DNA of 64,000 bases from Pseudomonas sp. MF4836 (GCF_002018875.1 NZ_MVOL01000002.1:372001-436000), one strand, 5' to 3'; counted from the first letter of the stretch, positions 40,287 to 53,522 are shown. Numbers and translations are program-made. Notes: generated by a model from the sequence alone, not told the origin.

Positions 40287-40852
40287 TGGCGCGGATCAAC
40301 CTGTTGCCCTGGCGCGAAGAGTTGCGCGAGAAGCGGCGCAAGCGTTTTTTCCTGACCCTGGGCGCAGTGCTGGTGGGCGGCTTGGCCGTGGTGCTGGTGG
40401 CTGAGCGCTACATTGATGCCGCGATCGAACGACAACTGGCCCGCAACAACCACCTTAGCCAGCAGGCTGCCCACCTCGATCAGCGGATCGTGCAGATCAA
40501 CGAACTCAAGGCCCATCGCCAGCAACTGATGGAGCGGATGAAGATCATCGAGGACCTGCAAGGTAACCGCTCGATCAGCGCGCGGGTGTTCGACCAGTTG
40601 GTGCGGACCCTGCCTGACGGGGTGTATTTCACCGACGTCTCCCAGGTGGGTACTACTCTGGCGATCTCCGGGTCCGCCGAGTCCAATGACCGGATCTCCG
40701 AGCTGATGCGTCAGCTGGACCGCTCCGAGTGGTTTGACGCGCCGGTGCTTGGCGAGGTCAAGGGAACGGCGGCCGAAGGTGCGAACCAGGCCAGCCGCTT
40801 CCAACTGAGCGTGCGTCAGACCCGGGCTGCCGCACCGGAGGACCAGCAGTGA
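40286..40852 (+). CDS. pilN: Type IV pilus assembly protein PilN
   Basis: 188-aa bitopic inner-membrane protein. The cytosolic N-terminus MARINLLPWREELREKR is the conserved PilM-binding motif. One membrane helix (about 22-42) is followed by a coiled coil and a ferredoxin-like periplasmic domain. It overlaps pilM and pilO. Confidence 0.95.
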
Positions 40853-41472
40853 GCACCAGCCGTTGGTTTGCCGCGTTGCGCAAGACGGAATGGGGCGAGC
40901 TGGGTACCCACAACATTGGCTCCTGGCCGATCACGGTGAAGACGGCCGTGGCCGGCCTGGTGCTGCTGGTGGTGCTGGCGACGGGCTACAACCTTTATCT
41001 CAGCGGTTCGCTGGAACAACTGGAGCACAAGCGCGGGGAGGAGGTGCAGCTCAAGCAGCAGTTCGCCAGCAAGGCCCGCCAGGCTGCGAACCTTGAGCGC
41101 TACAGCGAGCAGCTGCATGTCATGCAGAACGCCTTCGGGCTCTTGCTGCGGCAACTGCCCAGCGATACCGAGGTGCCCGGCCTGTTGGAAGACATCAGCC
41201 GGACCGGACTGGGCAGTGGCCTGGAGTTCGAGGAGATCAAACTGCTGCCGGAGGTGACGCGGCCGTTCTATATCGAGCTGCCGATCCAGATCACCGTGAT
41301 CGGTGCCTACCATGACCTGGCAACCTTCGTCAGCGGTGTCTCCGGACTGCCGCGCATCGTGACCCTGCATGATTTCGAGATCAAACCGCTGGCGGCGGGC
41401 GACGGCTCCCGGTTGCGCATGAGCATCCAGGCCCGGACCTATCGCTACAACGGCCAGGAGCCGCAGCGATGA
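40849..41472 (+). CDS. pilO: Type IV pilus assembly protein PilO
   Basis: 207-aa partner of PilN with the same topology: a short cytosolic start, one membrane helix (about 28-46, AVAGLVLLVVLATGYNLYL), a coiled coil and a periplasmic domain. It overlaps pilN and pilP by four bases each. Confidence 0.94.
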   Translation: MSTSRWFAALRKTEWGELGTHNIGSWPITVKTAVAGLVLLVVLATGYNLYLSGSLEQLEHKRGEEVQLKQQFASKARQAANLERYSEQLHVMQNAFGLLLRQLPSDTEVPGLLEDISRTGLGSGLEFEEIKLLPEVTRPFYIELPIQITVIGAYHDLATFVSGVSGLPRIVTLHDFEIKPLAAGDGSRLRMSIQARTYRYNGQEPQR

Positions 41473-41996
41473 ACGTGCGGCAGTGGGGCCTGATGGTGAT
41501 GCTGGGCGGCAGTTTGAGCGGCTGCGATGGCCGCGATGATTTCAGTGATCTGGACGCCTACATGAATCAGATGCGCCTGCAGCCGCCGGCGCAGATTGAA
41601 CCAACGCCGGCAATCCGGTCTTACCCATCATTCACCTATGACGCAGCGTCGTTGCGCAGCCCGTTCCAGCCGCCACTCAGGGTCGATCCGGCGGGACGAC
41701 TTCGGGGTTCGAGCAACGTGGCGCCGGACCCGGCCCGGGTGAAGCAGTTTCTCGAAGGGTTCGGCATTGAACAGTTCGAGATGGTCGGGACCCTTTCCAA
41801 TGCTTCCGGATCCTTTGCCTTGCTGCGCGGTGCGGGTGGTGTGTACCGGCTGAAAGTCGGTGACTACCTGGGGCGCAACGATGGCCGAGTCATCGCTATC
41901 AGCGATTCACAGATCGAGGTGGTCGAGATTGTTCCCGATGGAGCGGGAGCCTGGCTGGAGCGACCACGAACGATCCCCTTGAAAGAGCACTCTTAG
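41469..41996 (+). CDS. pilP: Type IV pilus lipoprotein PilP
   Basis: 175-aa inner-membrane lipoprotein that joins PilNO to the secretin PilQ. Lipobox LSGC puts the acylated Cys at about residue 19. The C-terminal beta domain carries GFGIEQFEMVGTLS and YRLKVGDYLGRNDGRV. It lies 13 bases upstream of pilQ. Confidence 0.94.
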   Translation: MNVRQWGLMVMLGGSLSGCDGRDDFSDLDAYMNQMRLQPPAQIEPTPAIRSYPSFTYDAASLRSPFQPPLRVDPAGRLRGSSNVAPDPARVKQFLEGFGIEQFEMVGTLSNASGSFALLRGAGGVYRLKVGDYLGRNDGRVIAISDSQIEVVEIVPDGAGAWLERPRTIPLKEHS

Positions 41997-42009
41997 TGGA
42001 ACTCGAATA

Positions 42010-43731
42010 ATGAACAGGATTCTTTCAGCCTTCGGCACCGCGCTATGGATAGCGCTGCTGTCGCCCATGGCCTTCGCTGCCAGCCCCAAGACCCAGGATG
42101 CCTCCGCCCAGGGGCGCGCCATCAACAGCCTGGATTTCCAGCGTGGCGATCGTGGCGAAGGCAATGTGCAGATCCGCTTGTCCGACCCGGGCATCAGCGC
42201 GGACGTCCAGCGCCAGGACGGCAAGATCGTCCTCAGGTTCAGCCGGGTCCAATTGCCCGAGCGGCAGCGTGTGCGCCTCGACGTCAAGGATTTCGCCACC
42301 CCGGTGCAGTTCGTCAACGCCACGGCCAAAGCCGATCAGGTGACCATCAGCATCGACGCCGGCGGCGAATCTGATTTTTCGACCTATCAGACCGACCGCC
42401 TGCTGACGGTCAGCGTTCGTCCCCTGAATGATAAAGACCGGCAAAAACGTGCCGCGACGCCAGCCTACAGCGGTGAAAAGCTGTCGCTGAATTTCCAGAA
42501 CATCGAAGTGCGTTCCGTGTTGCAACTGATCGCCGATTTCACCGGGCTCAACCTGGTGGCCAGCGATACGGTGCAGGGCGGCATTACCTTGCGCCTGCAA
42601 AATGTGCCCTGGGATCAGGCGCTGGACCTGGTGCTCAAGACCAAGGGGCTGGACCAGCGCAAGATCGGCAACGTGCTGCTGGTGGCGCCGGCGGATGAAA
42701 TCGCCGCCCGCGAACGCCAGGAACTGGAGTCGCAGAAGCAGCTGGAAGACCTGGCGCCGCTGCGTCGGGAACTGTTGCAGGTCAACTACGCCAAGGCGGC
42801 GGATATTGCCAAGCTGTTCCAGTCGGTCACCAGCGTTGAAGAAAAGGCCGACGAACGAGGCTCGATCACGGTCGATGACCGGACCAACAACATCATTGCC
42901 TACCAGACCCAGGAGCGCCTCGACGAGCTGCGGCGGATCGTGGCGCAGCTGGATATCCCGGTGCGCCAGGTGATGATCGAGGCGCGCATCGTCGAAGCCA
43001 ACGTCGACTACGACAAAAGCCTGGGCGTGCGCTGGGGTGGCTCGGTGCAGAACCAGGGCAACTGGAATGCCTCCGGGGTACAGAACGGTGCCAATGGTTC
43101 GTCGACCATCGGCACGCCGGGCAGCACCAGCAGCAACGCGCCCTTCGTCGACCTGGGGGCGGTGGCCAACACCTCGGGGATCGGCATCGCCTACATCACC
43201 GATAACGTGCTGCTCGACCTGGAGCTGACCGCCATGGAAAAGACCGGCAACGGGGAAATTGTCTCGCAACCAAAGGTGGTCACTTCCGACAAGGAAACCG
43301 CCAAGATCCTCAAGGGCACCGAGATTCCCTACCAGGAGGCCAGCTCCAGTGGCGCCACCTCGGTGGCATTCAAGGAGGCCTCGTTATCGCTGGAGGTGAC
43401 GCCGCAGATCACCCCGGACAACCGCATCATCATGGAGGTCAAGGTCACCAAGGATGAGCCGGACTACCTCAACAGGGTTCAGGATGTGCCGCCCATCAGG
43501 AAAAACGAGGTCAACGCCAAGGTTCTGGTCAACGACGGGGTGACGATCGTCATCGGTGGGGTTTTCTCGAATACGCAAAGCAAGGTTGTAGATAAAGTGC
43601 CATTTCTTGGCGATGTGCCGTATCTTGGCCGCCTTTTCCGGCGTGACGTGGTGTCGGAGAAAAAATCCGAGCTGCTGGTATTTCTCACTCCGCGTATCAT
43701 GAATAACCAGGCGATTGCTGTGAGTCGTTGA
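42010..43731 (+). CDS. pilQ: Type IV pilus secretin PilQ (short form)
   Basis: 573-aa outer-membrane secretin through which the pilus exits. A signal peptide is cleaved near AFA/A (residue 23). One AMIN-like peptidoglycan-binding domain (about 38-135) is followed by STN/N0 ([20 protein letters not shown]) and N1 domains, then the secretin barrel with VSQPKVVT and [12 protein letters not shown]. aeruginosa PilQ is about 714 aa with a longer N-terminal region, so this form has fewer AMIN-type repeats. The core is complete. Confidence 0.94.
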   Translation: MNRILSAFGTALWIALLSPMAFAASPKTQDASAQGRAINSLDFQRGDRGEGNVQIRLSDPGISADVQRQDGKIVLRFSRVQLPERQRVRLDVKDFATPVQFVNATAKADQVTISIDAGGESDFSTYQTDRLLTVSVRPLNDKDRQKRAATPAYSGEKLSLNFQNIEVRSVLQLIADFTGLNLVASDTVQGGITLRLQNVPWDQALDLVLKTKGLDQRKIGNVLLVAPADEIAARERQELESQKQLEDLAPLRRELLQVNYAKAADIAKLFQSVTSVEEKADERGSITVDDRTNNIIAYQTQERLDELRRIVAQLDIPVRQVMIEARIVEANVDYDKSLGVRWGGSVQNQGNWNASGVQNGANGSSTIGTPGSTSSNAPFVDLGAVANTSGIGIAYITDNVLLDLELTAMEKTGNGEIVSQPKVVTSDKETAKILKGTEIPYQEASSSGATSVAFKEASLSLEVTPQITPDNRIIMEVKVTKDEPDYLNRVQDVPPIRKNEVNAKVLVNDGVTIVIGGVFSNTQSKVVDKVPFLGDVPYLGRLFRRDVVSEKKSELLVFLTPRIMNNQAIAVSR

Positions 43732-43735
43732 TTCT

Positions 43736-44254
43736 GTGCGAAATTTGATTCTTGTTGGGCCGATGGGGGCTGGAAAAAGCACCATCGGTCGCTTGCTGGC
43801 CAAAGAGCTGCGCCTGCCATTCAAAGATTCCGATAAGGAAATTGAACTGCGCACGGGCGCCAATATCCCGTGGATCTTCGATAAGGAAGGCGAGCCCGGC
43901 TTTCGTGACCGCGAGCAGGCGATGATTGCCGAACTCTGTGGATCCGACGGCGTGGTGCTGGCCACCGGCGGCGGCGCGGTCATGCGTGAAGCCAATCGTC
44001 GAGCCCTGCATGAAGGCGGGCGCGTGGTCTATCTGCATGCTTCGGTGGAGCAGCAGGTGGGGCGTACCGCACGGGACCGCAACCGTCCGCTGCTACGCAC
44101 TGCCGACCCGGCGAAAACCCTTCGCGACCTGCTGACCATCCGCGACCCGCTTTATCGGGAAATCGCCGATCTGGTGGTGGAAACCGATGAGCGGCCGCCG
44201 CGAATGGTGGTTCTGGACATACTGGAGCGCTTGCAGCAGCTTCCTCCCCGTTAA
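43736..44254 (+). CDS. aroK: Shikimate kinase
   Basis: 172-aa enzyme that phosphorylates shikimate in the aromatic pathway. GTG start (protein [18 protein letters not shown]) with Walker [10 protein letters not shown], the shikimate-binding DSDKEIE and GFRDRE, and the GGGAV loop. It lies four bases after pilQ. The 148-base gap to aroB holds no clear terminator, so both are probably transcribed together. Confidence 0.96.
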   Translation: MRNLILVGPMGAGKSTIGRLLAKELRLPFKDSDKEIELRTGANIPWIFDKEGEPGFRDREQAMIAELCGSDGVVLATGGGAVMREANRRALHEGGRVVYLHASVEQQVGRTARDRNRPLLRTADPAKTLRDLLTIRDPLYREIADLVVETDERPPRMVVLDILERLQQLPPR

Positions 44255-44402
44255 TGCGCCGAGCGAAATGCGCTATCCTCGGCGTCGCGCTTTGACCGCC
44301 TGAGGTCGTGGCGTAGAGCCATCAGAGAGCGTCAGAACACCAGGCAATGCCAGCCGTTGATACAGGGCTCGGCGCCTGCTTCCATCTTCACTGTGGGGAC
44401 AC

Positions 44403-45503
44403 ATGCAGACACTTAAGGTCGACCTGGGCGAGCGCAGCTACCCGATTCATATTGGCGAAGGTTTGTTGGATCAACCCGAGCTGCTGGTACCGCATATCGC
44501 CGGGCGGCAAGTGGCGATCATTTCCAATGAAACTGTCGCGCCGCTGTACCTTGAGCGTCTGACCCGCAGCCTCGGGCAGTTTTCCGTGATCTCGGTGATT
44601 CTTCCGGATGGCGAAGCCTTCAAGAACTGGGAAACCCTGCAGCTGATTTTCGACGGCCTGCTGACCGCGCGGCATGATCGGCGGACCACCGTCATCGCCC
44701 TGGGTGGCGGGGTTATCGGCGATATGGCCGGTTTTGCCGCAGCTTGCTATCAGCGCGGTGTCGACTTCATCCAGATTCCCACCACCCTGCTGTCGCAAGT
44801 GGATTCCTCGGTCGGCGGCAAGACCGGAATCAACCATCCGCTGGGCAAGAACATGGTTGGGGCGTTCTATCAGCCCAATGTAGTGCTGATCGATACCACC
44901 AGTCTCAACACCTTGCCGGCGCGCGAGCTATCGGCAGGCCTGGCGGAAGTGATCAAGTACGGGCTGATCTGCGATGAGCCTTTTCTCACCTGGCTTGAAG
45001 AAAACGTCGACCGGCTGCGAGCTCTGGACCAACAAGCGCTGACTTACGCCATCGAACGCTCCTGCGCGGCCAAGGCGGCCGTGGTCGGCGCCGACGAACG
45101 TGAGTCCGGTGTTCGCGCCACGCTCAACCTGGGCCACACCTTTGGCCACGCCATCGAAACCCACATGGGTTATGGCGTATGGCTGCATGGCGAGGCGGTG
45201 GCTGCGGGCACCGTAATGGCCCTCGAAATGTCCGCGCGCCTGGGCTGGATTTCCGCCCAGGAACGCGACCGCGGCATTCGCCTGTTCCAGCGCGCTGGCT
45301 TGCCGGTCATCCCCCCTGAAGAGATGACCGAAGCGGATTTTCTCGAACATATGGCAATTGACAAGAAAGTGATCGACGGTCGTTTGCGTCTGGTGCTATT
45401 GCGCCGCATGGGCGAAGCCGTAGTGACCGACGATTATCCGAAAGAGGTTTTACAGGCCACGCTGGGAGCGGATTACCGCGTTCTGGCTCAGCTTAAAGGT
45501 TAA
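44403..45503 (+). CDS. aroB: 3-dehydroquinate synthase
   Basis: 366-aa NAD- and metal-dependent enzyme that cyclises DAHP to 3-dehydroquinate. Motifs are [11 protein letters not shown] (NAD), [19 protein letters not shown], and metal ligands in [12 protein letters not shown] and GEAVAAG. It follows aroK and precedes the damX-like gene by 10 bases. Confidence 0.97.
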   Translation: MQTLKVDLGERSYPIHIGEGLLDQPELLVPHIAGRQVAIISNETVAPLYLERLTRSLGQFSVISVILPDGEAFKNWETLQLIFDGLLTARHDRRTTVIALGGGVIGDMAGFAAACYQRGVDFIQIPTTLLSQVDSSVGGKTGINHPLGKNMVGAFYQPNVVLIDTTSLNTLPARELSAGLAEVIKYGLICDEPFLTWLEENVDRLRALDQQALTYAIERSCAAKAAVVGADERESGVRATLNLGHTFGHAIETHMGYGVWLHGEAVAAGTVMALEMSARLGWISAQERDRGIRLFQRAGLPVIPPEEMTEADFLEHMAIDKKVIDGRLRLVLLRRMGEAVVTDDYPKEVLQATLGADYRVLAQLKG

Positions 45504-45513
45504 TAAGATCCCC

Positions 45514-47094
45514 ATGACTAGTTTGCACGCCGACGAGGCTTTCCTCGGCCATTACCAGTTAAGCCACGACCCTTTTGCACCGCGGGTCCCTGGTTTCAAA
45601 TTTTTCCCTGCCCAACGCAAACCGGTGTTGGGCCAGTTGCATCATCTGGCGCGTTATAGCCAGCTGTTGCTGGTGGTTACCGGCCCCCAAGGCAGTGGCA
45701 AGACCCTGTTGCGCCAGGCCCTGGTGGCCAGCACCAACAAGCAATCGGTGCAGAGCGTGGTGGTTTCCGCCCGTGGCGCCGGCGACGCGGCCGGCGTGTT
45801 GCGCCAGGTGGCGCAGGCGTTGAATGTGGCCCAGGCCGAGGTCGGGCCGATCCTGTCCCAGGTGGTGCAACTGGCACTGACTGGCCAGGAAGTCTATCTG
45901 CTGGTGGATGATGCCGAGCAACTCGACGAGTCAGCCCTGGAAGCCTTGCTGGCCCTGGCCGCTGGCGCGCCGGAAGGTCGGCCACATGTGTTCCTGTTTG
46001 GCGAGTCGTCGCTGATTGCCGCCCTGGAGCAATTGAGCACCGAGGAAGAGCGCTTCCACGTCATCGAATTGCAGCCCTACAGCGAAGAAGAAACCCGCGA
46101 ATACCTGGCCCAGCGTCTTGAGGGGGCAGGCCAGGGGATCGAACTTTTCTCTGCGGATCAGATCACTGATATTCACGAAAGCTCCGATGGCTGGCCTGGC
46201 AACATCAACCAGGTCGCTCGCGATGCAATGATCGAAGCCATGATTGCCAGCCGCTCAGCGGTCAAGCGTCCAAGTATGGGGTTCAACATGCCGAAGAAAC
46301 ACGTATTGGCGATATCCGCAGTAGTGGTTGTCGCGGTGGCCGCTGCCTGGTTGATGCCGGGTCGCAGCAAAGCGCCGGCGACCGGCGCACCTGCTACTGA
46401 ACAAGCGCAGCTGCCCCTGGGGCAGAAACCGACACCTAACAGTGGTGGAAGCCCGGCGGTCGAATTCGCCGGCTCTTCGCAGCCAATGCCGCTGCCGCTG
46501 GTAGGCCAGTCGCAACCGGTCATGCGCGGCCCTCTGGCCGAGGCGGCAGGTGGCATCAGCGAAGGCGACGATGGCGTGCCGGTCGAAGGCTCCAGCGCCA
46601 CGCCACCGACCGTGACCACCACCGCGCCGCCTAGCGGCATGGCAGCGGGCCCGGCGCCGACTCCGGCCACGCGTCCGACCCCGGCACCGACCCAGGTCGC
46701 CACCGCCAAACCTGCTGCCAAGCCCGCAGAGAAACCGGTCGCCGCCGCCAAACCGGCTGCGCCTGCCAAACCTGTCGAGAAACCAGTGGTGGTGGCCAAG
46801 GCCGCCGGTGGCAGCTGGTACGCCGGCCAGGCGCCGGGCAACTACGTGGTGCAGATCCTCGGCACCAGCTCGGAAACCGCAGCCCAGAGCTTCGTCAAGG
46901 AGCAGGGTGGCGAGTACCGTTATTTCAAGAAAGTCCTCAACGGCAAGCCGCTTTACGTGATCACTTACGGCAACTTCTCCAGCCGTGATGCAGCTGTAAA
47001 CGCCATCAAAGCCTTGCCAGCGAAGGTTCAGGCTGGTAAACCTTGGCCTCGCACTGTCGCCAGCGTCCAACAAGAACTGGCAACAACTCGCTGA
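45514..47094 (+). CDS. AAA-ATPase/SPOR-domain protein, DamX-like
   Basis: 526-aa protein with an unusual domain order. An N-terminal ExeA/GspA-type AAA domain has Walker A GPQGSGKT (57-64) and Walker B with VDDAE (131-135). One membrane helix follows (263-281). Then comes about 150 residues of Pro/Ala/Lys/Thr-rich linker and a C-terminal SPOR domain (about 447-520). The ATPase is cytosolic and the SPOR domain periplasmic. E. coli DamX sits after aroKB and also ends in SPOR, so a septal role is likely; the ATPase half is what differs. Confidence 0.88.
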   Translation: MTSLHADEAFLGHYQLSHDPFAPRVPGFKFFPAQRKPVLGQLHHLARYSQLLLVVTGPQGSGKTLLRQALVASTNKQSVQSVVVSARGAGDAAGVLRQVAQALNVAQAEVGPILSQVVQLALTGQEVYLLVDDAEQLDESALEALLALAAGAPEGRPHVFLFGESSLIAALEQLSTEEERFHVIELQPYSEEETREYLAQRLEGAGQGIELFSADQITDIHESSDGWPGNINQVARDAMIEAMIASRSAVKRPSMGFNMPKKHVLAISAVVVVAVAAAWLMPGRSKAPATGAPATEQAQLPLGQKPTPNSGGSPAVEFAGSSQPMPLPLVGQSQPVMRGPLAEAAGGISEGDDGVPVEGSSATPPTVTTTAPPSGMAAGPAPTPATRPTPAPTQVATAKPAAKPAEKPVAAAKPAAPAKPVEKPVVVAKAAGGSWYAGQAPGNYVVQILGTSSETAAQSFVKEQGGEYRYFKKVLNGKPLYVITYGNFSSRDAAVNAIKALPAKVQAGKPWPRTVASVQQELATTR

Positions 47095-47445
47095 AGATTC
47101 GGCGGCCTTACCCAGGCCGCCTCTCCCGGCACCTCAAAAAAAATCACACGGGCATGCTGCCTTCCAGGCCGCGTGCCTTGTGGTGTCTGCGTCACAGTGG
47201 CTTTTGAGTCGTAGCGGTCAACATTAAAAATATTTTGACTAGCACAGCGTATCGCTTTAAACCTTTCATAAATGCGACATAGATTTGCGACATTTCGTCG
47301 CCAAATTTGTGAGCGTCTGTGTCGGTGTGTACAATGACCTCCCTTTTGCCCCCGCAAAGCTGGCGTACGTTCGGCGCGGATGGTAACGGGTTGAATTGAA
47401 AAGAAATTTGCCTCGAGCAAGAGGCAGCCTGGTGAGAAAGTGTCT
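47095..47445. other. Intergenic region damX-like to gltB
   Basis: 351 bases without a gene. A 7-bp inverted repeat (GGCGGCC 47101-47107 / GGCCGCC 47115-47121) follows the damX-like stop but lacks a T-run. The gltB promoter is at 47308-47336. The AT-rich tract around 47215-47280 shows no clear binding site. Confidence 0.5.
47308..47336 (+). promoter_or_regulatory. Sigma-70 promoter of gltB
   Basis: TTGTGA at 47308-47313, exactly 17 bases, TACAAT at 47331-47336. It gives a leader of about 100 bases. Confidence 0.7.
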
Positions 47446-50400
47446 ATGAAAGCAGGTCTGTACCAACCAGATGAATTCAAGGATAACTGTGGTTTCGGCC
47501 TGATAGCCCATATGCAGGGCGAACCCAGTCATACCCTGTTGCAAACGGCCATTGAGGCCCTGACCTGCATGACCCACCGCGGTGGGATCAACGCAGACGG
47601 CAAGACCGGCGACGGTTGCGGTCTGCTGATGCAAAAGCCCGATCTGTTCCTGCGCGCCATTGCCAAGGAACACTTCGGCAATGACCTGCCCAAGCAGTAC
47701 GCCGTGGGCATGGTGTTCTTCAACCAGGATCCGGTAAAAGCCCAGGCTGCTCGCGAGAACATGAACCGCGAGATCCTGGCTGCCGGCCTGCAATTGATTG
47801 GCTGGCGCAAAGTGCCAATCGATACCAGCGTGCTCGGCCGCCTGGCCCTGGAGCGCCTGCCGCAGATCGAACAGGTGTTTATCGGTGGCGAGTCCTTGAG
47901 CGATCAGGATTTCGCGATCAAGCTGTTCAGCTCCCGTCGTCGCTCCTCGGTGGCCAACGCCGCCGACACCGACCACTACATCTGCAGCTTTTCCCACAAG
48001 ACCATCATCTATAAAGGCCTGATGATGCCGGCCGACCTGGCCGCCTTCTATCCAGACCTGGGTGACCCGCGCCTGCAAACCGCGATCTGCGTGTTCCACC
48101 AGCGCTTCTCCACCAACACCCTGCCGAAATGGCCGCTGGCCCAGCCATTCCGCTTCCTCGCCCACAACGGCGAGATCAACACCATCACCGGCAACCGCAA
48201 CTGGGCCCAGGCCCGTCGCACCAAGTTCGCCAACGACCTGATCCCGGACCTCGAAGAGCTCGGCCCGCTGGTCAACCGCGTGGGTTCCGACTCTTCCAGC
48301 ATGGACAACATGCTGGAGCTGATGGTCACCGGCGGCATCGACCTGTTCCGTGGCGTGCGGATGATCATTCCGCCAGCGTGGCAGAACGTCGAGACCATGG
48401 ACCCGGACCTGCGTGCGTTCTACGAGTACAACTCGATGCACATGGAACCGTGGGACGGTCCGGCCGGCGTGGTCATGACCGACGGCCGTTATGCCGTGTG
48501 CCTGCTCGACCGTAACGGTCTGCGCCCGGCGCGCTGGGTCACCACCAAGAACGGTTTCATCACCCTGGCTTCGGAAATCGGTGTCTGGAACTACCAGCCT
48601 GAAGACGTGATCGCCAAGGGCCGTGTCGGCCCGGGTCAGATCTTTGCCGTGGACACCGAAACCGGGCAGATCCTCGACACCGACGCCATCGATAACCGCT
48701 TGAAGTCCCGCCATCCGTACAAGCAATGGCTGCGCAAGAACGCCCTGCGTATCCAGGCGACCATGGAAGACAACGACCACGGTTCGGCTTTCTACGATGT
48801 CGACCAGCTCAAGCAGTACATGAAGATGTACCAGGTCACGTTCGAAGAGCGCGACCAGGTGCTGCGTCCACTGGGCGAGCAGGGCTACGAAGCGGTCGGC
48901 TCCATGGGCGACGATACGCCGATGGCCGTGCTGTCACAGCGTGTGCGCACGCCGTACGACTATTTCCGCCAGCAGTTCGCCCAGGTCACCAACCCGCCGA
49001 TCGACCCGCTGCGTGAAGCCATCGTCATGTCGCTGGAGATCTGCCTCGGTGCCGAGCGCAATATCTTCCAGGAGTCGCCGGAACACGCCTCGCGCGTGAT
49101 CCTCAGCTCGCCGGTCATTTCCCCGGCCAAGTGGCGTTCGCTGATGAACCTCGACCGCCCGGGCTTCGAGCGTCAGATCATCGATCTGAACTACGACGAA
49201 AGCCTTGGCCTGGAAGCGGCGATCCGCAACGTGGCCGATCAGGCTGAAGAAGCCGTGCGCTCCGGCCGCACCCAGATCGTCCTCAGCGACCGTCATATCG
49301 CACCGGGCAAGCTGCCGATCCACGCCTCCCTGGCCACTGGCGCGGTGCACCACCGCCTGACCGAAAAGGGCCTGCGTTGCGACTCCAACATCCTGGTCGA
49401 GACCGCCACTGCCCGCGATCCGCACCACTTCGCGGTATTGATCGGTTTTGGCGCTTCGGCGGTCTACCCGTTCCTGGCCTACGAAGTGCTGGGCGATCTG
49501 ATCCGCACCGGTGAAGTGCTGGGCGACCTCTACGAGGTGTTCAAGAACTACCGCAAGGGCATCACCAAGGGCCTGCTCAAGATCCTGTCGAAAATGGGTA
49601 TCTCGACCATCACTTCGTACCGCGGTGCGCAGTTGTTCGAGGCCATCGGCCTGTCTGAGGAAGTCTGTGAGCTGAGCTTCCGTGGCGTACCAAGCCGCAT
49701 CAAGGGTGCGCGCTTTGTCGACATCGAAGCCGAGCAGAAAGCCCTGGCAGCCGAAGCCTGGAGCCCACGCAAGGCCATCCAGCAGGGCGGTTTGCTGAAG
49801 TTCGTCCACGGTGGCGAGTACCACGCTTACAACCCGGACGTGGTCAATACCCTGCAGGCCGCTGTGCAGCAGGGCGACTACGCCAAGTTCAAGGAATACA
49901 CGGCGCTGGTGGACAACCGCCCGGTGTCGATGATCCGCGACCTGTTCAAGGTCAAGGTCCTGGATACCGCGCTCGACCTCAGCGAAGTCGAGCCCCTGGA
50001 GTCGGTGCTCAAGCGCTTCGATTCCGCCGGGATCTCCCTCGGCGCACTGTCGCCCGAGGCCCACGAAGCCCTGGCCGAAGCCATGAACCGCCTGGGTGCG
50101 CGTTCCAACTCCGGTGAAGGCGGCGAAGACCCGGCGCGTTACGGCACCATCAAGAGCTCGAAAATCAAGCAAGTGGCCACCGGTCGTTTTGGTGTCACCC
50201 CTGAGTACCTAGTCAACGCCGAAGTGCTGCAGATCAAGGTGGCCCAGGGTGCCAAGCCCGGTGAGGGCGGCCAGCTGCCAGGCGGCAAGGTCAACGGCCT
50301 GATCGCCAAGCTGCGCTATGCGGTTCCGGGTGTGACCCTGATCTCGCCACCGCCGCACCACGACATCTATTCCATCGAAGACTTGTCGCAGCTGATTTTC

Positions 50401-51894
50401 GACCTGAAACAGGTCAATCCCCAGGCGCTGGTCTCGGTCAAGCTGGTGGCGGAAGCCGGCGTTGGCACCATCGCCGCTGGCGTGGCCAAGGCCTATGCCG
50501 ACCTGATCACCATCTCCGGCTACGACGGCGGCACCGGCGCTTCGCCGCTGACGTCGATCAAGTACGCGGGCGCTCCGTGGGAGCTGGGCCTGGCGGAAAC
50601 CCACCAGACCCTGCGCGGCAACGACCTGCGCGGCAAGGTCCGGGTGCAGACCGACGGCGGCCTGAAAACTGGCCTCGACGTGATCAAGGCCGCGATCCTC
50701 GGCGCCGAAAGCTTCGGCTTCGGCACCGCGCCAATGATCGCCCTGGGCTGCAAATACCTGCGCATCTGCCACCTGAACAACTGCGCCACCGGCGTGGCGA
50801 CGCAGAACGAGAAACTGCGCAAGGATCACTACATCGGCACCGTCGACATGGTGGTGAACTTCTTCACCTACGTCGCCGAAGAAACCCGCGAGTGGCTGGC
50901 CAAGCTCGGCGTGCGCTCCCTCGAAGAGCTGATCGGGCGTACCGATCTGCTGGAAATCCTCGAAGGCCAGACCGCCAAGCAGCAACACCTGGACCTGACG
51001 CCGTTGCTGGGCAGTGATCACATTCCGGCCGACAAACCGCAGTTCTGCCAGGTGGACCGCAACCCGCCGTTCGACAAAGGCCTGCTGGCCGAGAAGATGG
51101 TCGACATGGCGAGGTCGGCCATCAACGACCTCAGCGGCGCCGATTTTGCCCTGGATATCTGTAACTGCGACCGTTCGATCGGTGCGCGGATCTCCGGTGA
51201 AATCGCCAAGCTCCACGGCAACCAGGGCATGGCCAAGGCGCCGATCACGTTCCGCTTCAAGGGCACCGCAGGCCAGAGCTTCGGCGTATGGAACGCCGGT
51301 GGCTTGAACATGTACCTGGAAGGCGACGCCAACGATTACGTGGGCAAGGGCATGACCGGCGGCAAGCTGGTGATCGTTCCGCCCAAAGGCAGCGTGTACA
51401 AGACCCAGGACAGCGCGATTATCGGCAACACCTGCCTGTACGGCGCCACTGGCGGCAAGCTGTTTGCCGCAGGTACGGCCGGCGAGCGGTTCGCGGTGCG
51501 CAACTCCGGTGCCCACACCGTGGTTGAAGGCACGGGCGATCACTGCTGCGAATACATGACCGGTGGTTTCGTCTGCGTACTGGGCAAGACCGGTTACAAC
51601 TTCGGCTCAGGCATGACCGGCGGGTTCGCCTACGTGCTCGACCAGGACAACACCTTCGTTGACCGGGTCAACCACGAACTGGTGGAAATCCAGCGGATCA
51701 GCGGCGAAGCGATGGAGGCCTATCGCAGCCACCTGCAACGTGTGCTGGACGAGTACGTCGCGGAAACCGACAGCGAGTGGGGACGTAATCTCGCCGAGAA
51801 CCTCGACGACTACTTGCGTCGTTTCTGGCTGGTCAAACCCAAGGCGGCGAGCTTGAAATCTCTGCTCACCAGTACTCGTGCCAACCCGCAATAA
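47446..51894 (+). CDS. gltB: Glutamate synthase (NADPH) large subunit
   Basis: 1482-aa alpha subunit that transfers the glutamine amide nitrogen to 2-oxoglutarate. ATG 47446 is chosen (GGTGAG 9 bases upstream). The N-terminal nucleophile is Cys15 in [13 protein letters not shown], exposed after removal of a short propeptide, and heads the class II amidotransferase domain. The FMN/synthase domain has [15 protein letters not shown] and [11 protein letters not shown]. The 3Fe-4S cysteines are in [12 protein letters not shown]. The C-terminal beta-helix contains repeated GG-G motifs. It is paired with gltD 124 bases downstream. Confidence 0.97.
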   Translation: MKAGLYQPDEFKDNCGFGLIAHMQGEPSHTLLQTAIEALTCMTHRGGINADGKTGDGCGLLMQKPDLFLRAIAKEHFGNDLPKQYAVGMVFFNQDPVKAQAARENMNREILAAGLQLIGWRKVPIDTSVLGRLALERLPQIEQVFIGGESLSDQDFAIKLFSSRRRSSVANAADTDHYICSFSHKTIIYKGLMMPADLAAFYPDLGDPRLQTAICVFHQRFSTNTLPKWPLAQPFRFLAHNGEINTITGNRNWAQARRTKFANDLIPDLEELGPLVNRVGSDSSSMDNMLELMVTGGIDLFRGVRMIIPPAWQNVETMDPDLRAFYEYNSMHMEPWDGPAGVVMTDGRYAVCLLDRNGLRPARWVTTKNGFITLASEIGVWNYQPEDVIAKGRVGPGQIFAVDTETGQILDTDAIDNRLKSRHPYKQWLRKNALRIQATMEDNDHGSAFYDVDQLKQYMKMYQVTFEERDQVLRPLGEQGYEAVGSMGDDTPMAVLSQRVRTPYDYFRQQFAQVTNPPIDPLREAIVMSLEICLGAERNIFQESPEHASRVILSSPVISPAKWRSLMNLDRPGFERQIIDLNYDESLGLEAAIRNVADQAEEAVRSGRTQIVLSDRHIAPGKLPIHASLATGAVHHRLTEKGLRCDSNILVETATARDPHHFAVLIGFGASAVYPFLAYEVLGDLIRTGEVLGDLYEVFKNYRKGITKGLLKILSKMGISTITSYRGAQLFEAIGLSEEVCELSFRGVPSRIKGARFVDIEAEQKALAAEAWSPRKAIQQGGLLKFVHGGEYHAYNPDVVNTLQAAVQQGDYAKFKEYTALVDNRPVSMIRDLFKVKVLDTALDLSEVEPLESVLKRFDSAGISLGALSPEAHEALAEAMNRLGARSNSGEGGEDPARYGTIKSSKIKQVATGRFGVTPEYLVNAEVLQIKVAQGAKPGEGGQLPGGKVNGLIAKLRYAVPGVTLISPPPHHDIYSIEDLSQLIFDLKQVNPQALVSVKLVAEAGVGTIAAGVAKAYADLITISGYDGGTGASPLTSIKYAGAPWELGLAETHQTLRGNDLRGKVRVQTDGGLKTGLDVIKAAILGAESFGFGTAPMIALGCKYLRICHLNNCATGVATQNEKLRKDHYIGTVDMVVNFFTYVAEETREWLAKLGVRSLEELIGRTDLLEILEGQTAKQQHLDLTPLLGSDHIPADKPQFCQVDRNPPFDKGLLAEKMVDMARSAINDLSGADFALDICNCDRSIGARISGEIAKLHGNQGMAKAPITFRFKGTAGQSFGVWNAGGLNMYLEGDANDYVGKGMTGGKLVIVPPKGSVYKTQDSAIIGNTCLYGATGGKLFAAGTAGERFAVRNSGAHTVVEGTGDHCCEYMTGGFVCVLGKTGYNFGSGMTGGFAYVLDQDNTFVDRVNHELVEIQRISGEAMEAYRSHLQRVLDEYVAETDSEWGRNLAENLDDYLRRFWLVKPKAASLKSLLTSTRANPQ

Positions 51895-51899
51895 CGACG

Positions 51900-52000
51900 C
51901 AGCTGCAAGCGGCAAGCTTCAAGCCGCAAGTTAACAGCAGTGCGCGATATGCCTGCACACGTGATTGTCTTGCAGCTTGAAGCTTGTAGCTTCGAGCTGC
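51900..52000. repeat. Intergenic repeat, AGCTGCAAGC family, within gltBD
   Basis: AGCTGCAAGCGGCAAGCTTC on one side and the inverse TTGCAGCTTGAAGCTTG with GAGCTGC on the other, around a centre containing AGCAGTGCG. It fills most of the gltB-gltD spacer. Confidence 0.6.
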
Positions 52001-52006
52001 TGCTAA

Positions 52007-53437
<1,431 letters not shown>

Positions 53438-53440
53438 CGA

Positions 53441-53522
53441 CGCCAGCGGCAAGCTGCAAGCGGCAAGTCAGAGGCGATACAGCCTCTCTCTTGAAGCTTG
53501 CGCTTGCAGCTTTCAGCTGCTC
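53441..53522. repeat. Intergenic repeat, AGCTGCAAGC family
   Basis: Starts with AGCGGCAAGCTGCAAGCGGC and ends with the inverse CTTGCGCTTGCAGCTTTCAG. The centre has the inverted arms AGAGGC / GCCTCT. It lies between gltD and hemE. Confidence 0.6.

Noticed and set aside
47101..47121. GGCGGCC/GGCCGCC hairpin as a terminator for the damX-like gene
   Set aside because: It lacks a T-run on either side, so it is kept only as a note in the intergenic entry.
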